Program-made: the position numbers and the translations under genes
Shown: piece by piece, positions 36,462 to 48,479 of the stretch
Numbering within the stretch: the stretch's first letter is position 1
Layout: every line of letters begins with the position of its first letter
Assembly (NCBI RefSeq): GCF_000346465.2
Contig: NC_034011.1
Span: 13,701,339-13,765,338, forward strand
Reading direction: 5' to 3'
Length of the DNA: 64,000 bases
Origin: Prunus persica
Lineage: Eukaryota; Streptophyta; Magnoliopsida; Rosales; Rosaceae
The notes under the pieces: model-generated
Databases searched by the model: none
What the model was told of the DNA's origin: nothing
What the model saw: the letters and a program-made list of their open reading frames with translations, nothing else

Positions 36462-37921
36462 GGCTGCGGAAATAGGGCTGAAATGCTATGAGAAAGCTTT
36501 GGAATATATTTTTGGGAATTTTCACAAACAGATGGAGGGCAGAAGAAACAATGAAATTTTGGAAATGGGATTTTATTTTTGAGAAGGGGGTTATAAAGAA
36601 GGTGGTGTGGCGGGTATTGAGCAAGTGGCGCGAAGTTTTTGGCGCCAGCAATTTGGCGCTTAGAAATTTCAAGAATTTCACGAGGGATGCGTTTCTTATG
36701 GGAGGGAGGGAGGGAGCCAGATCACCAATCTTTTATTGTCGTCGAAGAAAAATATAAATATTTAAACAAAATTAGGCTGCTCTGTTTATTTTGAGGAACA
36801 AAAATAAAACAACCTTTTTTTTTTTGTCAAGAAAAAAAAAAAAGAAGAAAAGAAACCTTTATGGAAGAATTAGGTGGCTTCTCCCGAAGGAAATGTGGAT
36901 TCTTGCAATTAGGTGAATTAACCTCAGTCATCCATAATCCACATTCAAATAGAAAAATGCTCTCCTTTCCCCCCATTGTTGTGGAGAATTAATGGGTTGT
37001 TCAACCACCCTCCAAATTCCAGACCTAAATGTTGACAAATAGGAAGTGATTACAAGCTTTTTTCTTAACATCAAAAGACAATCTGGTGTCTAATAAGATA
37101 TAATCATATACATTTTTGTTGTCCTATGGGGTTAATCCAAAAAAGATAATATTTAAGTGCACCCCCTCCTTGTCAATCATGTTGTGATTAAAGAATCTTT
37201 ACCACATAGGCATGTCGTATCCGAAAAACTTCATTTCCTAAATCACAAATTCACAATCTAAAAACCATCCATATGTCAGGCCAAATCAATGATTTTGGTA
37301 ACAACTAAGTGACAACTAACATCCTCATTCTATTTAGTTGATATATATGAATGACCAAATGATCTCTAATTTCAATTATTATTATATTTATTATATTTAT
37401 TTTTACAAAGATGATCTTTAAATTATGATTTAGAAAATAAACAATTCAAATTATGACATGTGTATGATGAAGACTCGTTAATTAATATGGCAGACAAGGA
37501 GGTTCACCTAAGGAGTACGCTTAAGTTTGTCCTTTCTGGATTGAGTGAACATGACAATAAAAATGTATTTGATTATGCATACATGGGTTTAACCAAGTTA
37601 GCTAGAACGGATGTACTCCCCACTATATGTAGATTATCACTAGAATTATTTGTAATGTTTACCAAGTCAAGTAAATTAAATGTTGAACTGACCTATTCTA
37701 ACTTATGAGGTGTCAAACTAATCGAGTCAGGCTGACCAATTTGTTTAAAATCGTGACAATAAGTAATTCGGGCCCAAGCACGATCATTATTGAACTGTGT
37801 CAAACACAACATGAGCTTTTGAATAATTTATCAACTTGCATATTCATCCAGGATATGGACAGAGTTCCTGTGGTGGTGGAATGGAGAGTGAGCTTAGACA
37901 ACACTTCACTCAAAGCATTTA
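36462..37921. other. Promoter and intergenic region
   Basis: It begins with the upstream region of the minus-strand gene (GC-richer to about 36700, with TTTGGCGC twice near 36640, an E2F-like motif), then AT-rich DNA. An 82-codon plus ORF at 37460 shows no homology I recognise. No further gene is supported. Confidence 0.45.
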
Positions 37922-38395
37922 GGCCCCATTTGGTTCATGGGAAAGGAGGCTTGGAAATGAGAATTCAATTGCTTTCCCATGTTTGGTAAGTCCAGGCATG
38001 GAAAATGGTTGCCTGGCACATGGGAAAGTAAGGGGGAAAGTGAAGCCCTTCTCTTAACTTGGGTTTTGTTTTCCCTCCTCATGGGAAAGTTTGGGAAAAT
38101 GAGCCAACATTCAATGCACAATTTTCATGACTATTTTGTCCCTATAAACAATTTATAATTACAACGTAAATGCATTCTTTTTTATTTGATTTAATATGGG
38201 TATAATTGGATAATTATACAAACTTTGTTTTCTATTCCTACTCAAAACAAACATGGGAAAGGAAACAAAATGAAATTTCCCGGTCACTTTTTCGACATTA
38301 CCAAACATGGGAAAAGAATCTTTCATTCACATTCTTTGAGAAATGACATGGGAAGTGATTTCCTCTCAAATCCATTCCGTGAACCAAACGGGGCC
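37922..38395. mobile_element. Fold-back MITE with GGCCCCRTTTGG ends
   Basis: 474 bp. The left end GGCCCCATTTGGTTCATGG and the reverse complement of the right end, GGCCCCGTTTGGTTCACGG, form terminal inverted repeats of about 25 bp. The subterminal parts also pair (GGGAAAGGA, CATGGGAAA repeats). It is flanked by GCATTTA and GGATTTA, a possible 7-bp duplication with one mismatch. Such ends occur in Tourist-like and hAT-like MITEs, so the superfamily is uncertain. No ORF. Confidence 0.75.
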
Positions 38396-39388
38396 GGATT
38401 TATTAGAATTGACTATATAAGGAATTTGCAAAGACGTAGCAATGTGAAAAAACATGTGTTTGTGCGTGTAGATATGGAGTTAACTCCTCAGCAGATGTAA
38501 AACAGTGCATTCACACTAGCCAGAGTGAAACACAAGTATTAACTTATCAACTTGGTACTACCCTGAACTAGAAGTGTCAAATGGCCTGCCTAATTCTTTT
38601 AAAATTATACCAATAAGTAATTCATGTTGTGCCGTGCTGATCCATTTAATTGATCGAATCGTGCGCTACTGAACTATAAAATTGTTGAACCTAGTCTGGT
38701 TCAAAACTCAAGCACACATTGAAACAAGTTGGGCTCGAGCTCGGGCCAAAGTACAAGCCCATTTAACTTTAATTACATTTTCCTTAGAGTATCTTCAATG
38801 TCAAAACTCAAAAGGATCCCTTTGATAGTCCTTAGAGCATTTCCACCAGTTGCCTCTTGCCATGGCAAGATTAGCCCTAGCGCAGGCACTATTCACGTGA
38901 ATAGTGGCTGCCCTAATCCCCTCCAGCAAAATGTGTTTCCAGCAGTTGGGGCTTGCCATGGCAAATACTATTCATTTTTTTTATTTTTTTCACAACTTTG
39001 TTTACTTAAACAATTAATTTGGATAATATTTTCGGATAAGATTTTTGGGTTCCTACGTGTCAATATTATTCATATCGGATAAGATTTTCGGTTTCAAATT
39101 TCAGATAAATTTTAAATTTCAGATACATTTCAAAATTCAAATTTCAGATAAATTCAAAATGTCAAATTTCAGATACATTTCGAAATTTAAATTTCAGATA
39201 AATTTGAATTTAAAGATAAATTTGAATTTTAAATTTCAGATAAGATTTTCACCCTATAAGATTGCGCCGCGTGTCATATCTATCTGTGTACATTTTTCTA
39301 TAAAATCAGAGGTTCAGCTCATACCTCCCACACCAGTTCTTCTCTACATTTCCATTTCTCAAATTTTAGATTTCATTCTCCATTCTTA

Positions 39389-40746
39389 ATGGCAGACATG
39401 GAAGAGGTTTTGGAGAGGCAAGAGCGAGAAACTAGAGAAAGAATGCGTAGACGAGCTGCAAGCAAAAGGGCGCAGAGAAAACTAGATGAGCAACTTGGCA
39501 TAGCAGTTGCTTTGCTGGAGGAAGAAAAGCAGGCTCGCCGCCGCCCAAATGTGGACAGACATAGACATTCCCAGGGTAAGAATCTTATGGAAGATTATTT
39601 TATCCCATAATCTCTGTACTCTGATGTTCATTTTCGAGGGAGATATAGAATGCAACCCCATTTGTTCAAAAAAATCATGCATGATATTTGCAATTATGAT
39701 GAATATTTTGTTCAAAAGAGAAATTGTGCTGGAAATTTGGGACTTCTTCCAGAGCAGAAGTTCACAGCTGTGATACGAATGTTGGCGTATGGGTCATCTG
39801 CTGATCAGGTGGATGAGATTGCTCAGATGGGGAAGTCCACTGTTTTGGAGAGCTTGGTGCGATTTTGTGATGCAGTGGAAACTCTGTACACCAGAGACTA
39901 CCTCCGCAGACCTACGCCCAAGGACCTGCAAAGGCTTCTCCAAAAAGCTGAGTCTCGAGGATTCCCTGGCATGATTGGTAGCATTGACTGCATGCACTGG
40001 CAGTGGAAAAATTGTCCAACTGCTTGGCAAGGGGACTACGGAAATAGAAAAGGGCAGAAAAGTATCATCCTGGAAGCAGTTGCTGGTTTTGATACATGGG
40101 TTTGGCACGCCTTCTTCGGAGTTGCCGGATCTCAAAACGATTTGAATGTCCTAGGTCAATCCCCGGTGTTCAATGATGTTTTGAGAGGTGAAGCCCCAAA
40201 TATCACATATGAAATTAACAATACCATCTACCAGACCGGGTATTATCTAGCTGATGGCATATACCCGAGGTGGACAACATTTGTGAAAACAATTCCACAT
40301 CCCCAATCCCATAAGCAAAATTTTTTTGCTCGCTATCAAGAGGGGTACAGAAAAGATGTTGAGAGGTGCTTTGGTATCCTTCAAGCTCGGTGGGCTATTA
40401 TCAGGGGCGCGGCACGTCTATTTGACGAGGAGGTGCTTAGGAGTATAATGATGACTTGTATCATCCTCCATAACATGATTGTGGAAGATGAATATGATTA
40501 CGATGTGATGACGTGTATGAACCAAATCCCATGGACACGGCCCTAACACAAATTTATGAAAAATCAGTGGGGCCAAATGGAGAAGCAGTGCAGCATGAAC
40601 CGTTGGTTAGAGAAGGTAGTTTCATGCCCCGTATGATTGATTGCTACACGGAGATGCAATCGTCGTATATTCATGAACACCGTCAAGTTGACTTGATGAA
40701 GCATTTATGGGCAGTGAAAGGCAATGAAGAAAATGAAGGTGAATAA
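39389..40746 (+). pseudogene. Harbinger DDE transposase, near-intact
   Basis: An ATG at 39389 (MADMEEVLERQERETRER) opens a frame that meets a TAA at 39608-39610 and then continues in the same frame to about 40505, where a frameshift moves the C-terminal end into the frame of 40513-40746. The central part keeps all three catalytic positions: aspartate in [14 protein letters not shown], aspartate in YYLADGIYPRWTTF and glutamate in RKDVERCFGILQARW. It also has the helix-turn-helix-like AEQVDEI/DQVDEIAQMGKSTVLES region. The expected length is about 450 residues. Transposases of this family cut at TTA/TAA sites together with the SANT accessory protein encoded convergently at 41139-42221. Confidence 0.92.
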
Positions 40747-41138
40747 AGTGAAGTGAAGAAGTTGTTTTTATTTTATTATGTTTATGTTGTATGTTGTTTA
40801 TTTTTTGTTGTGAGTGGGTTGTTTATGTTTTATGCTTTGGTTGTGGGTTGTTTATTTTTTATGCTTTGGTTGTGGTTTGTTTTTCATGTATGGAATGTTT
40901 TGAATAAAAAGGATTTTTGTTGAATATTTTCTTTATTGACTAAAAGAAAAGCAATACAACTAATAATAAAATAAAATACATGAATTAAACAAAACAAAAA
41001 ATACAATGAAATGAAAGGTACATGAATTAAACAAAACAAAAAATACAATGAAATCAAAGGTACATGAATTAAAGAAAACAAAAAATACAATGAAATCAAA
41101 GGCAAGTAAACTAAGACATGAAAGGCAAACAAACTATT

Positions 41139-42221
41139 TTAATGGTTTCCATCATTTAACCAATCCGTGTTGCTAGGTCCATCGTCACGAAAAAGTCTTC
41201 GTCTCATAACATCCCTTCGTTCTAGCTTCCAAAATTGTTTTGTTTCAGGGGACATATGGCTTGTATCCATGGCCATGGTTTCCCGATCTTTTTTTTCAAT
41301 GTTTTGTTCGCGTACATACTCCCTTTCTTTTGCATATTCTACTTGAATAGCCATATCGTGCTCTTGTTGTTTCAAATCCATTTCAATTCTCATGGCTTGG
41401 TGCTTTGAAAGTTCCTCCAAAAATTGAGATGCATTCTTGCTAGAATTACTCCCTCTCTTCGCCTTCGCCGCCTTCCTCCCAATAGGCCTTGGATTATTTT
41501 CAATGGGTGAGTCGGTACTCATCGGGGAATCCATAGGTGAATCCGATGCCGGCGTCTCATGAAGTGGAGTCTCGTTCACCACTACCGTCGGACCGGTTGG
41601 AATAATTTGGAATATCTTACAAGTCTTCACCACCTCCCAACAATGGGTATGGTTGAAACTTTTTTTCCCTTGGCCAGTAGCACCAAACTACATTTGTGCT
41701 TGTATAATCTATAAAAAAAATGAAATGGAAATGCAAGAGAATTTTTAAAATATTGGCAATGCAACATGTAAAAAAAAACTAATGGAAATTAAAGAAATAA
41801 TAAAAAAATGCAACATGTATTAAAAAAAAAACTAGAGACATATTAACAAAATATATAAATTGCAAGAAACATTTAAATAAAAATTAATATGACATAGAAA
41901 TTAATAGAAGAAAAATGACAAATAATTTACCTCACTGCTAAGATTTTCTCCGCTTCGATGGTTGTCAATCGCTTTTGCTAAGGCATTTCTCCATTTCCCC
42001 AACTCTTTATTAAGAACTTTCCACCTACTAGATAATGCCATTTCTGTACGTGTAGAACCAATTGCCCTTTCACAAAATACTTGATGAATTTTTTTCCACA
42101 TATGAGAAAATTTAATCTCATTGCCCGTTACGGGACAATGACTAACTTGGACCCAAGCCTCACACAAGCTAACATCTTCCATCATGCTCCATGCCCCTCC
42201 ATTTTCATTAGAAGAACCCAT
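41139..42221 (-). pseudogene. Harbinger accessory SANT/Myb-like protein, near-intact
   Basis: Exon 1 (42221-41931) encodes MGSSNENGGAWSMMEDVSLC with a SANT/trihelix fold, a conserved RWKVLNKELGKWRNALAKA segment and a splice donor at GAG|GTAAAT. Exon 2 (41708-41139) has PRPIGRKAAKAKRG, a charged coiled-coil part (FLEELSKHQAMRIEMDLKQQ) and the C-terminal MSPETKQFWKLERRDVMRRR. One nonsense codon (TAG at 41688-41690, minus strand) replaces the tryptophan codon found at the same place in copy 1. Otherwise both exons are open. It is often mislabelled in plant annotations as a glutathione S-transferase T3-like protein. Confidence 0.88.
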
Positions 42222-42974
42222 AATATGCTAGAAAAAAATTACAACTTCAAAGTGAAAAAATATTGAATAGAAAGTGAATAAATTTTGAGGAGAAAGTGAA
42301 CAATAGTAGAAGGAGAAGAAAATATATGAGGATTTGGTGTTAAAAGTGAAGAGTATTGGTTGGTATTTATACACAAAAAATTCTGTAATTTTTGTGTATT
42401 TTTTTAAAAAAAATTCGATTTTTTTTAATTTTTCATTGCAGAAAAATTGGCTGACGTTGGATTGAAGAAAAAATTCCAATCGGAGCGACCAGAGGCTGCC
42501 ACGTGTCAAGTACCCGTTGGCAGCCACTGTAGCTGTGATTTGAAATTTTTTTTAACGTGCACGCGCCAACGGTAAAAAAAATTCAAAACCTCCAGGGCTA
42601 ACGCCAGCATGGCGTCAGCAATTTTGTCCGCGCCCTCGGGCCCGAGCTCAGGCCAAAATTACCTTCGGACCTGCCCGTTTTGGTGGCCCCCACGCTCGCT
42701 CGGGCTAAGTCTTGGCTGCTGGACTTCGTTTTTTTGCCCAAACCCCCCCAGCCCGAGTCCAAGAGCACTGCTGGACTTGCTCTTAACCCTGTATACGTTT
42801 AATTTAATCCATTCCTCGATACCCAAAATCCCTCTATTCCTAAATCCGGTTTGACCCGACCCATTTGATAGTCTTTAACTTTAATCCATTCCTCTATTAC
42901 CCAAACTCAGACTCCCTTCTAACTTGGGTTCTCTCATATACTCACACAGTGGCTATTTCGGTCGCTGAAAACAA

Positions 42975-45113
42975 ATGGGCACGGTTTCTATCTCACCGTT
43001 CTCAGCTCCACATTCACTCTCTGCCCCAAAAGGTTACCATTCCTTTGCAATTTTGAGCTCTTTCAAGCATTTCACGGCCAGAGAAAATAGCCATCAATTA
43101 CAATTGCTTCATAACACCAATGTTTTGAAAGCGTATAGTATAAGGAGGGGAAGCTTCAGCTTCCATGGTGCTGAGAAGCACTCCAAGTTGAGAAATTTTT
43201 TGGTTGAGTCAAACCCAACATCTTCATCTTCATTACAGACCCACATGGGAACGTGGGAAGATCCTGACGATGGCAGCGGCAGTGAAGATGAGGAAGAAAC
43301 AGAAGAACATGACTTGGGTTTCCAAAGTGAATGGGAAGAAGAAGGAGAAGAAGAGAAAGGTGCTCCAGCTGCTGCTTCTGTTGACAGGTCCACAACAAAC
43401 AAGTATGAAGAGGAACTTGTGAAAGGTTTATTCTTAATTTCCTTTTATTTTCTTGTTGCTTCAATATTACTGTTTTCTCTGAAATTTGTGTTCTAAAAGT
43501 TAAAAGAAGCTTTGGGTTTAGAGGGTTTATGATCTTCCTGGAAAGTTTATGGAAAACCCCTAGTTTTCCCTACTATTTATTTATTTTAAAATGATTTCTT
43601 AAGAAAAGTCTTATTGGGTAATCTTCTCTTTGCAGAGAATCAGACATGCTGTGTTAAAATTGATAGTTTGACAAAATAACATTTTTCCTAGACTTACCAT
43701 GTTATCTTGCAATATTAGCACATTTGTTGCTGTAGTAAGATTATTCAGTTCTGGCTGATGATTTGTACTCTACAATTTCTTGGTCATGTAGATCTTAAAA
43801 CACTGGTCTGATAATTTTCTTCTTCAATGTAATAACACGTTTTTGGGCATCTCAGTCCCTGGTAAACACCAAATATTCATTGGTATTATCTGTTTATTTC
43901 AGAGGTGGAACAGCTCTTGGAGCAAGAAGAAAAAGCAATTTTGCAAAAGCATGCGACTCCCTATATGGAGAAAATATCAACTGTAATGCTTTCTGTTCAA
44001 GTTTTAACTAAAATGAGTTTCTAGCAGTCTGCTCATGCCATTACCTACCTCCTATAGTACAAATGATGAATTGTAGATTGAGCAGATTGATTGAACTGTT
44101 TCTCACTCCCTAAAACAACTGTTAATAAGAAGTCAAATGTACAAGTAGAGAGTGATTACTTTTTTTTCCTTCATTTATTGTGTCTTATACCTTCATTACT
44201 CAGGCAAAATGGAATCCGGTACATACTCTTGCACTATCGGGGTTGGTAACTTTCATGGACAAGTTACTTGACGATGGTGTAGATATTAATGTTGTTGATA
44301 AGGTGAGTTTTATCTATAATGGAGTTCCCATATCCGTCTCCGATTTGATAGCACCCTGTAGTACCTGGATTAGTAAACCTCAGATTCATTTGGTGAAACA
44401 GGATGGCTTAACTGCTCTTCATACTGCAATCATAGCCAAAAAGGAAGCTGTTATTAGTCATCTTCTAAGAAAAGGTGCAAGTCCTCATATCAGAGATGGG
44501 GTAAGGAAAATATTTTGATTAATGTCTCCTGGTCCGTTTTTCTGTGGGGGAACTCTAAGTTTTTATGATTATTGTGTTATAGGATGGTGCTACGCCACTT
44601 CATTATGCAGTACAAGTAGGCACCAAGCGGATTGTCAAGTTATTGATCAAATATAAAGTTGATGTCAATGTTGCAGATAATGTGAGTTTTATTTTTTTGA
44701 AATTTCTCAAAGCTGTATCCAGTTTGTCTTTTTTCTTTTATTTTCCCCAGCTTGTTAACAACTTAATATGCTTGTATTTCAGGATGGATGGACTCCGTTG
44801 CATATTGCTGTACAAAGTAGAAATAGAGATATTGCAAAAATTTTGTTAGTCAATGGTGCAGATAAGAGTAGAAGAAATGAGGTAGGATTGACCAGATACA
44901 GAGCAGGGATCTCTAGTAGAGATGAAGCAAGGATTTTTCTACTCCGTTTATTTTTCTTTCCTTTTTTCTGTAAAAGTGATCTTAACAAAGTTGCTCCATA
45001 TTTTTCAGGATGGCAGAACTCCCCTAGATCTGGGCTTATGTTATGGGAAAGACTTCAAGTCCTATGACCTCACTAAGCTACTGAAGACAGTGCCAATGGA
45101 CAGAGAGTTTTAG
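42975..45113 (+). CDS. EMB506: Chloroplast ankyrin-repeat protein EMB506
   Basis: Seven exons: 42975-43425, 43903-43982, 44204-44302, 44402-44500, 44583-44681, 44783-44881, 45009-45113, giving 343 residues. The N terminus is Ser-rich and basic (about 1-65, a plastid transit peptide), followed by an acidic linker ([20 protein letters not shown]) and a coiled stretch ([20 protein letters not shown]). Five ankyrin repeats follow from residue 178, e.g. [20 protein letters not shown] and [20 protein letters not shown]. The repeat sequence matches Arabidopsis EMB506 as I remember it. That protein partners AKRP in plastids and is required for embryo development past the globular stage. Each of exons 3-6 is exactly 99 bp, one repeat each. 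The Harbinger copy 2 ends 192 bp upstream of the ATG, and a LINE remnant begins about 70 bp after the stop. Confidence 0.92.
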
Positions 45114-45179
45114 AATACACAGTCGATTGTGTGTTTTCGTATTTATATGTTCAAAAATCCTGCATCCAAGATGGCTTTA

Positions 45180-46011
45180 TCAACTAATTATTCCGACTTT
45201 ATCTCGTTGTTTATATCTGGGGGGAAACTGAAAATACATGGATGAAATATTTGGGGGCAGAGAGAATGCAAAAAGGAGCATATTGGTTGAATGCATTGTA
45301 AGTAGAGGCATGTATATGTCATCAGAGGGCGAACAGGTAATAGAAACGTGCTGGATGCACTGGTTTGCATATTTCTTAAGGCACACCTGAGTGGAATGGC
45401 CGAGCCGCCCGCAAGCAAAGCAATAATTAGGAAGATACTCATATCTGAACTCCACCATTTTCTCCCCAACCTCTGGAAAAGTGACCGGTGCTTGACGAAT
45501 GAGAGGTAAAGTGACATCAAATTGCACATGGATGAGAATAAAATGACCTTCACAATCGGATCCATCACGATTATCTACCCGAATAACATCCCCTAACATA
45601 GCACCAATATAGCCTGAGCAACGACCATCGTCATATAGAAGCCAGGAACACTGTGTAACTGAACCCAAAAAGTGCCATGTGTCAAAGACATAGAGTGCAT
45701 ATTATCATCATTTGGGGGTTCGACCATTAAGACTAATGAGTGTCGATACACCTAGGGTTCCATTTGGAGGACCTTTTTCTGATCCAGACACTCACAAAGC
45801 GAACCTAGAATCTATTAGACTATATTTCCTTGATTAAGACCTCCTCAGTTTCCTTCCAAAGATTCGAAAAAGTCTTAATAAAACCATCACTGTTGACACG
45901 GTGATCCACAAGGACTTTGGCCACAAGACTATAGGTAAATCCAATAAAACTATTAGAGATGGCTGAAGAACCAATAACCACCCCATGCTGTTCACGTGGG
46001 GTGAGCATCAA
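45180..46011 (-). pseudogene. LINE ORF1 (gag-like) remnant
   Basis: Minus-strand pieces match the nucleic-acid-binding ORF1 of plant L1-type retrotransposons. 46011-45820 resembles the N-terminal DUF4283-type domain (SFIGFTYSLVAKVLVDHRVN). 45668-45360 carries FRYEYLPNYCFACGRLGHST with a CCHC knuckle (C-x2-C-x4-H-x4-C). A frame break separates them, and no ORF2 is adjacent. It is a 5'-truncated or decayed insertion in the 3' flank of EMB506. Confidence 0.78.
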
Positions 46012-47767
46012 ACGACTCCCAAAGGAGCTATTAATTTAATATCATCAACAGAAACATCGTGATTGTGAATCACCGTAGGAAGACGCAGGAAGACACCCAG
46101 AAGTGTACAAGAAACCAACTGACATAAGCCAACCCTAAAGCGTGGCGGAAGGCTAAGGTATAGAGCCCGTAACCCTAGCCGTCAAAGAGAAAATTAAAAG
46201 GTCTGAAATCTATGCAGGGGTCAGCAATTTACTTCCAAATGATCTATATTTCTTCTGATTTCACTGTTTTTCTTAGTGCTCTGACTGCTTCTGTTGTCAT
46301 GCAGGATGAAAAAGTTGAGTCTAAACCATTTGTAATAGGTGTATTAAAATCGTCTACCAATGGAGTTTGGAAAATGCTTTGACAGTGCTGGACATGAATT
46401 AGCAAACTGGTAAAGTCTGGTTTTCACTTTTTTGCTTGTTTTTTTTCCTCCTTTTTATCCGTTGGCTTCCACATAACATATTGTGCACCCTTAGATCAAT
46501 AAAGAACTTGTCTAAGTTTATTTTGAATGTGTACTTCAAGCAATTGAAACTGTCATAGTAGTTTGCCCACCTTGTTGAACTATTAAGCATCATGAACCTG
46601 TTCATGTATTTGTTATTACATTGTCAATATTAATCCGACTACATCACTTGCACTGGATTTTCACTCAATTCGCCTCACCTTCTTTAAAATTGAGTGCCAT
46701 TCTCAAACACTGGTTGATTACATGATATTCTCAGTTGGGAAACTGAAACGTTGACCTTTCAGTACTTAATAGGCCAGAGCTCAAAGGCATGATTCATTTG
46801 TACAGCATGGAGGAAGAAGAAAGTGAGCCTGCACAATTCCGTATTTGGTCAGTTTCTCATCTTTATATGCATTTAATCTAACTCTGGGTTCCAATATATT
46901 GGGGTTACTTTGGTTGCAATTTCCTAATATGCAAATGGAGTGTAACATTAGCCGTATTCGAATTCAAATACGAGGAGGAGATTGTTTGAAGTTTTCATTT
47001 CGTAGTTACGTCTGTCTTTTGCTTTTTTACATATTTGTTTTAATGTTTCTCTTTGGCAGGATGACCAATTTTTTTTGTAGGCATGCTCTGAAGTTTCAAC
47101 CAGGAGTGAGAATCATTTGACAAGGAAGAAAAGTGAAGTAATTTTTGCTTTGAGGTCTAGTAATTATCAAGCTTTAACATGTGTCGTATTTTAGTTCTAT
47201 AAGAAATAGTATTTTTGTTCGTCGTATTTTAGTTCGCCGTATTTTAGTTCTATAATGGATGGTCTCCAGGACACAAAATGAGCTATTGGAGTGTGGTTTT
47301 GTTTGCCGTATTTTACTTCTATAAGAAAGAGTATTTTTCTGTACCAAACATTTTCACAATGTGTTCTAAACTACTCATGTATGGAGAGGGGGATCGAATT
47401 TATTATTGTTTTTTTTTGGCTAATAATTGAATATACCTTCCCCACACTTCTTGTTGGCTAATGTGCTACTATGGAAACCGATGCCAAAGAATGCCGTCAC
47501 CAGAACTTGGAGGATTTTGCTAAGCTTCCGAGCTAAATTGAAAATGCAAAGTTGTCACCAACCTGGTAAACTGTAAGGCATGCTTTGTTTTGCAACTTGC
47601 TGACTTGTATGTGTACGTATTCTTTAGACATCAACTTGCTGCATGTTTTTGTTGAAACAACTATAAATCTATCCCATTGATCCTTGAGAATTTAGTACAG
47701 ATCCTGTCACTTTGAGAGCTTGCTTCAGCCTTGTTAGCCATGGACACTCAAAAAATTGCTTCACAAA
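46012..47767. other. Intergenic region downstream of EMB506
   Basis: AT-rich, with no ORF of recognisable homology. TCGTATTTTAGTT and GCCGTATTTTAGTTCTATAA recur around 47186-47320 as a short degenerate repeat. No gene supported. Confidence 0.45.
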
Positions 47768-47776
47768 AAGTAAGAA

Positions 47777-47977
47777 TCACATATATGAATTTAGCCAAGT
47801 TGATTAACGTGGATTTGATCCCCACTCTACATCGGAGTTCGAATCCCCTTTAATAGTTTAGATTAAATTAAAGTATAATGTCACTCTACATTAAAGTTCG
47901 AATCCCCGTCGATAATTTAGATTAAATTAAAGTATAACGTAATTTGTATTTAATTTTTTTAATAAAAAAAAAAAAAG
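47777..47977 (+). mobile_element. tRNA-derived SINE
   Basis: About 200 bp with an A-box-like TAGCCAAGTTGATTAACG (about 47792) and B-box-like GGAGTTCGAATCCCC (about 47833). A second B-box-like AAGTTCGAATCCCC lies 59 bp later, in an internal duplication (47823-47881, 47882-47940). It ends in a run of A (about 47964-47976) and is flanked by a 9-bp duplication AAGTAAGAA (47768-47776, 47978-47986). Pol III boxes, an A tail and a target duplication together support a SINE. Confidence 0.78.
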
Positions 47978-48479
47978 AAGTAAGAAATCAGTCAATTCCC
48001 ACTTTGAGGTCTAGTAATTATCAAGATACTCCTGCTCGCCTCGCGATCCCCACTATGGCGTACCCCCTGTCCCCATATGAAAGCAGTGGTTCGTTTTCTC
48101 GGGTTTAGATTGAGGATATGAACTAAGTTTTCAAGCGAAACACGATCAGTAAGCTTGTGGAGATGGTGCACGGCGACGTTACTCAAGTAACAACTAGTTT
48201 TCATTTTGTGGTAGGATTTGTTGTAATATTTCTTGTAATAATTGGTAGGATTTGTGCTAAAGCCAAACTAGGAAGAAGGGAAAAAGAGTGGACTTCAAAA
48301 ACTCTTCAACATGTTAGTTTTAATGAAACTACAATGGATGAAATGATGGGAATCGAACTTTGTTCACAGTTCATATACAAAGCCCAAATACCACTGGACT
48401 GATGTGCCTTCTTATCTAATGTGTGTATAATTGTATTATTTATTACAATCTAAAACATTATTTATTTATTTTTAAAGTT

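Larger units (their letters stand above)
38835..42782 (+). mobile_element. PIF/Harbinger transposon, copy 2 (better preserved)
   Basis: 3948 bp flanked by TTA (38832-38834 and 42783-42785), with inverted ends GAGCATTTCCACCAG and GAGCAAGTCCAGCAG. It is the same family as 11524-15506 but in the opposite orientation: the transposase is on the plus strand here and the accessory gene on the minus. The subterminal part repeats the motif CACTATTCACGTGAATAGTG. Its right end lies 192 bp before the EMB506 start codon. Coding damage is light (one stop and one frameshift in the transposase, one stop in the accessory gene), suggesting a younger insertion than copy 1. Confidence 0.93.

Noticed and set aside
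35746..36491. Plus-strand ORFs antisense to the charged-protein gene
   Set aside because: Shadow frames of the minus-strand coding sequence.
37460..37708. 82-codon plus ORF
   Set aside because: No recognisable homology, no gene context and AT-rich surroundings.
46845..47120. 91-codon plus ORF
   Set aside because: No homology seen; composition is like the surrounding intergenic DNA.
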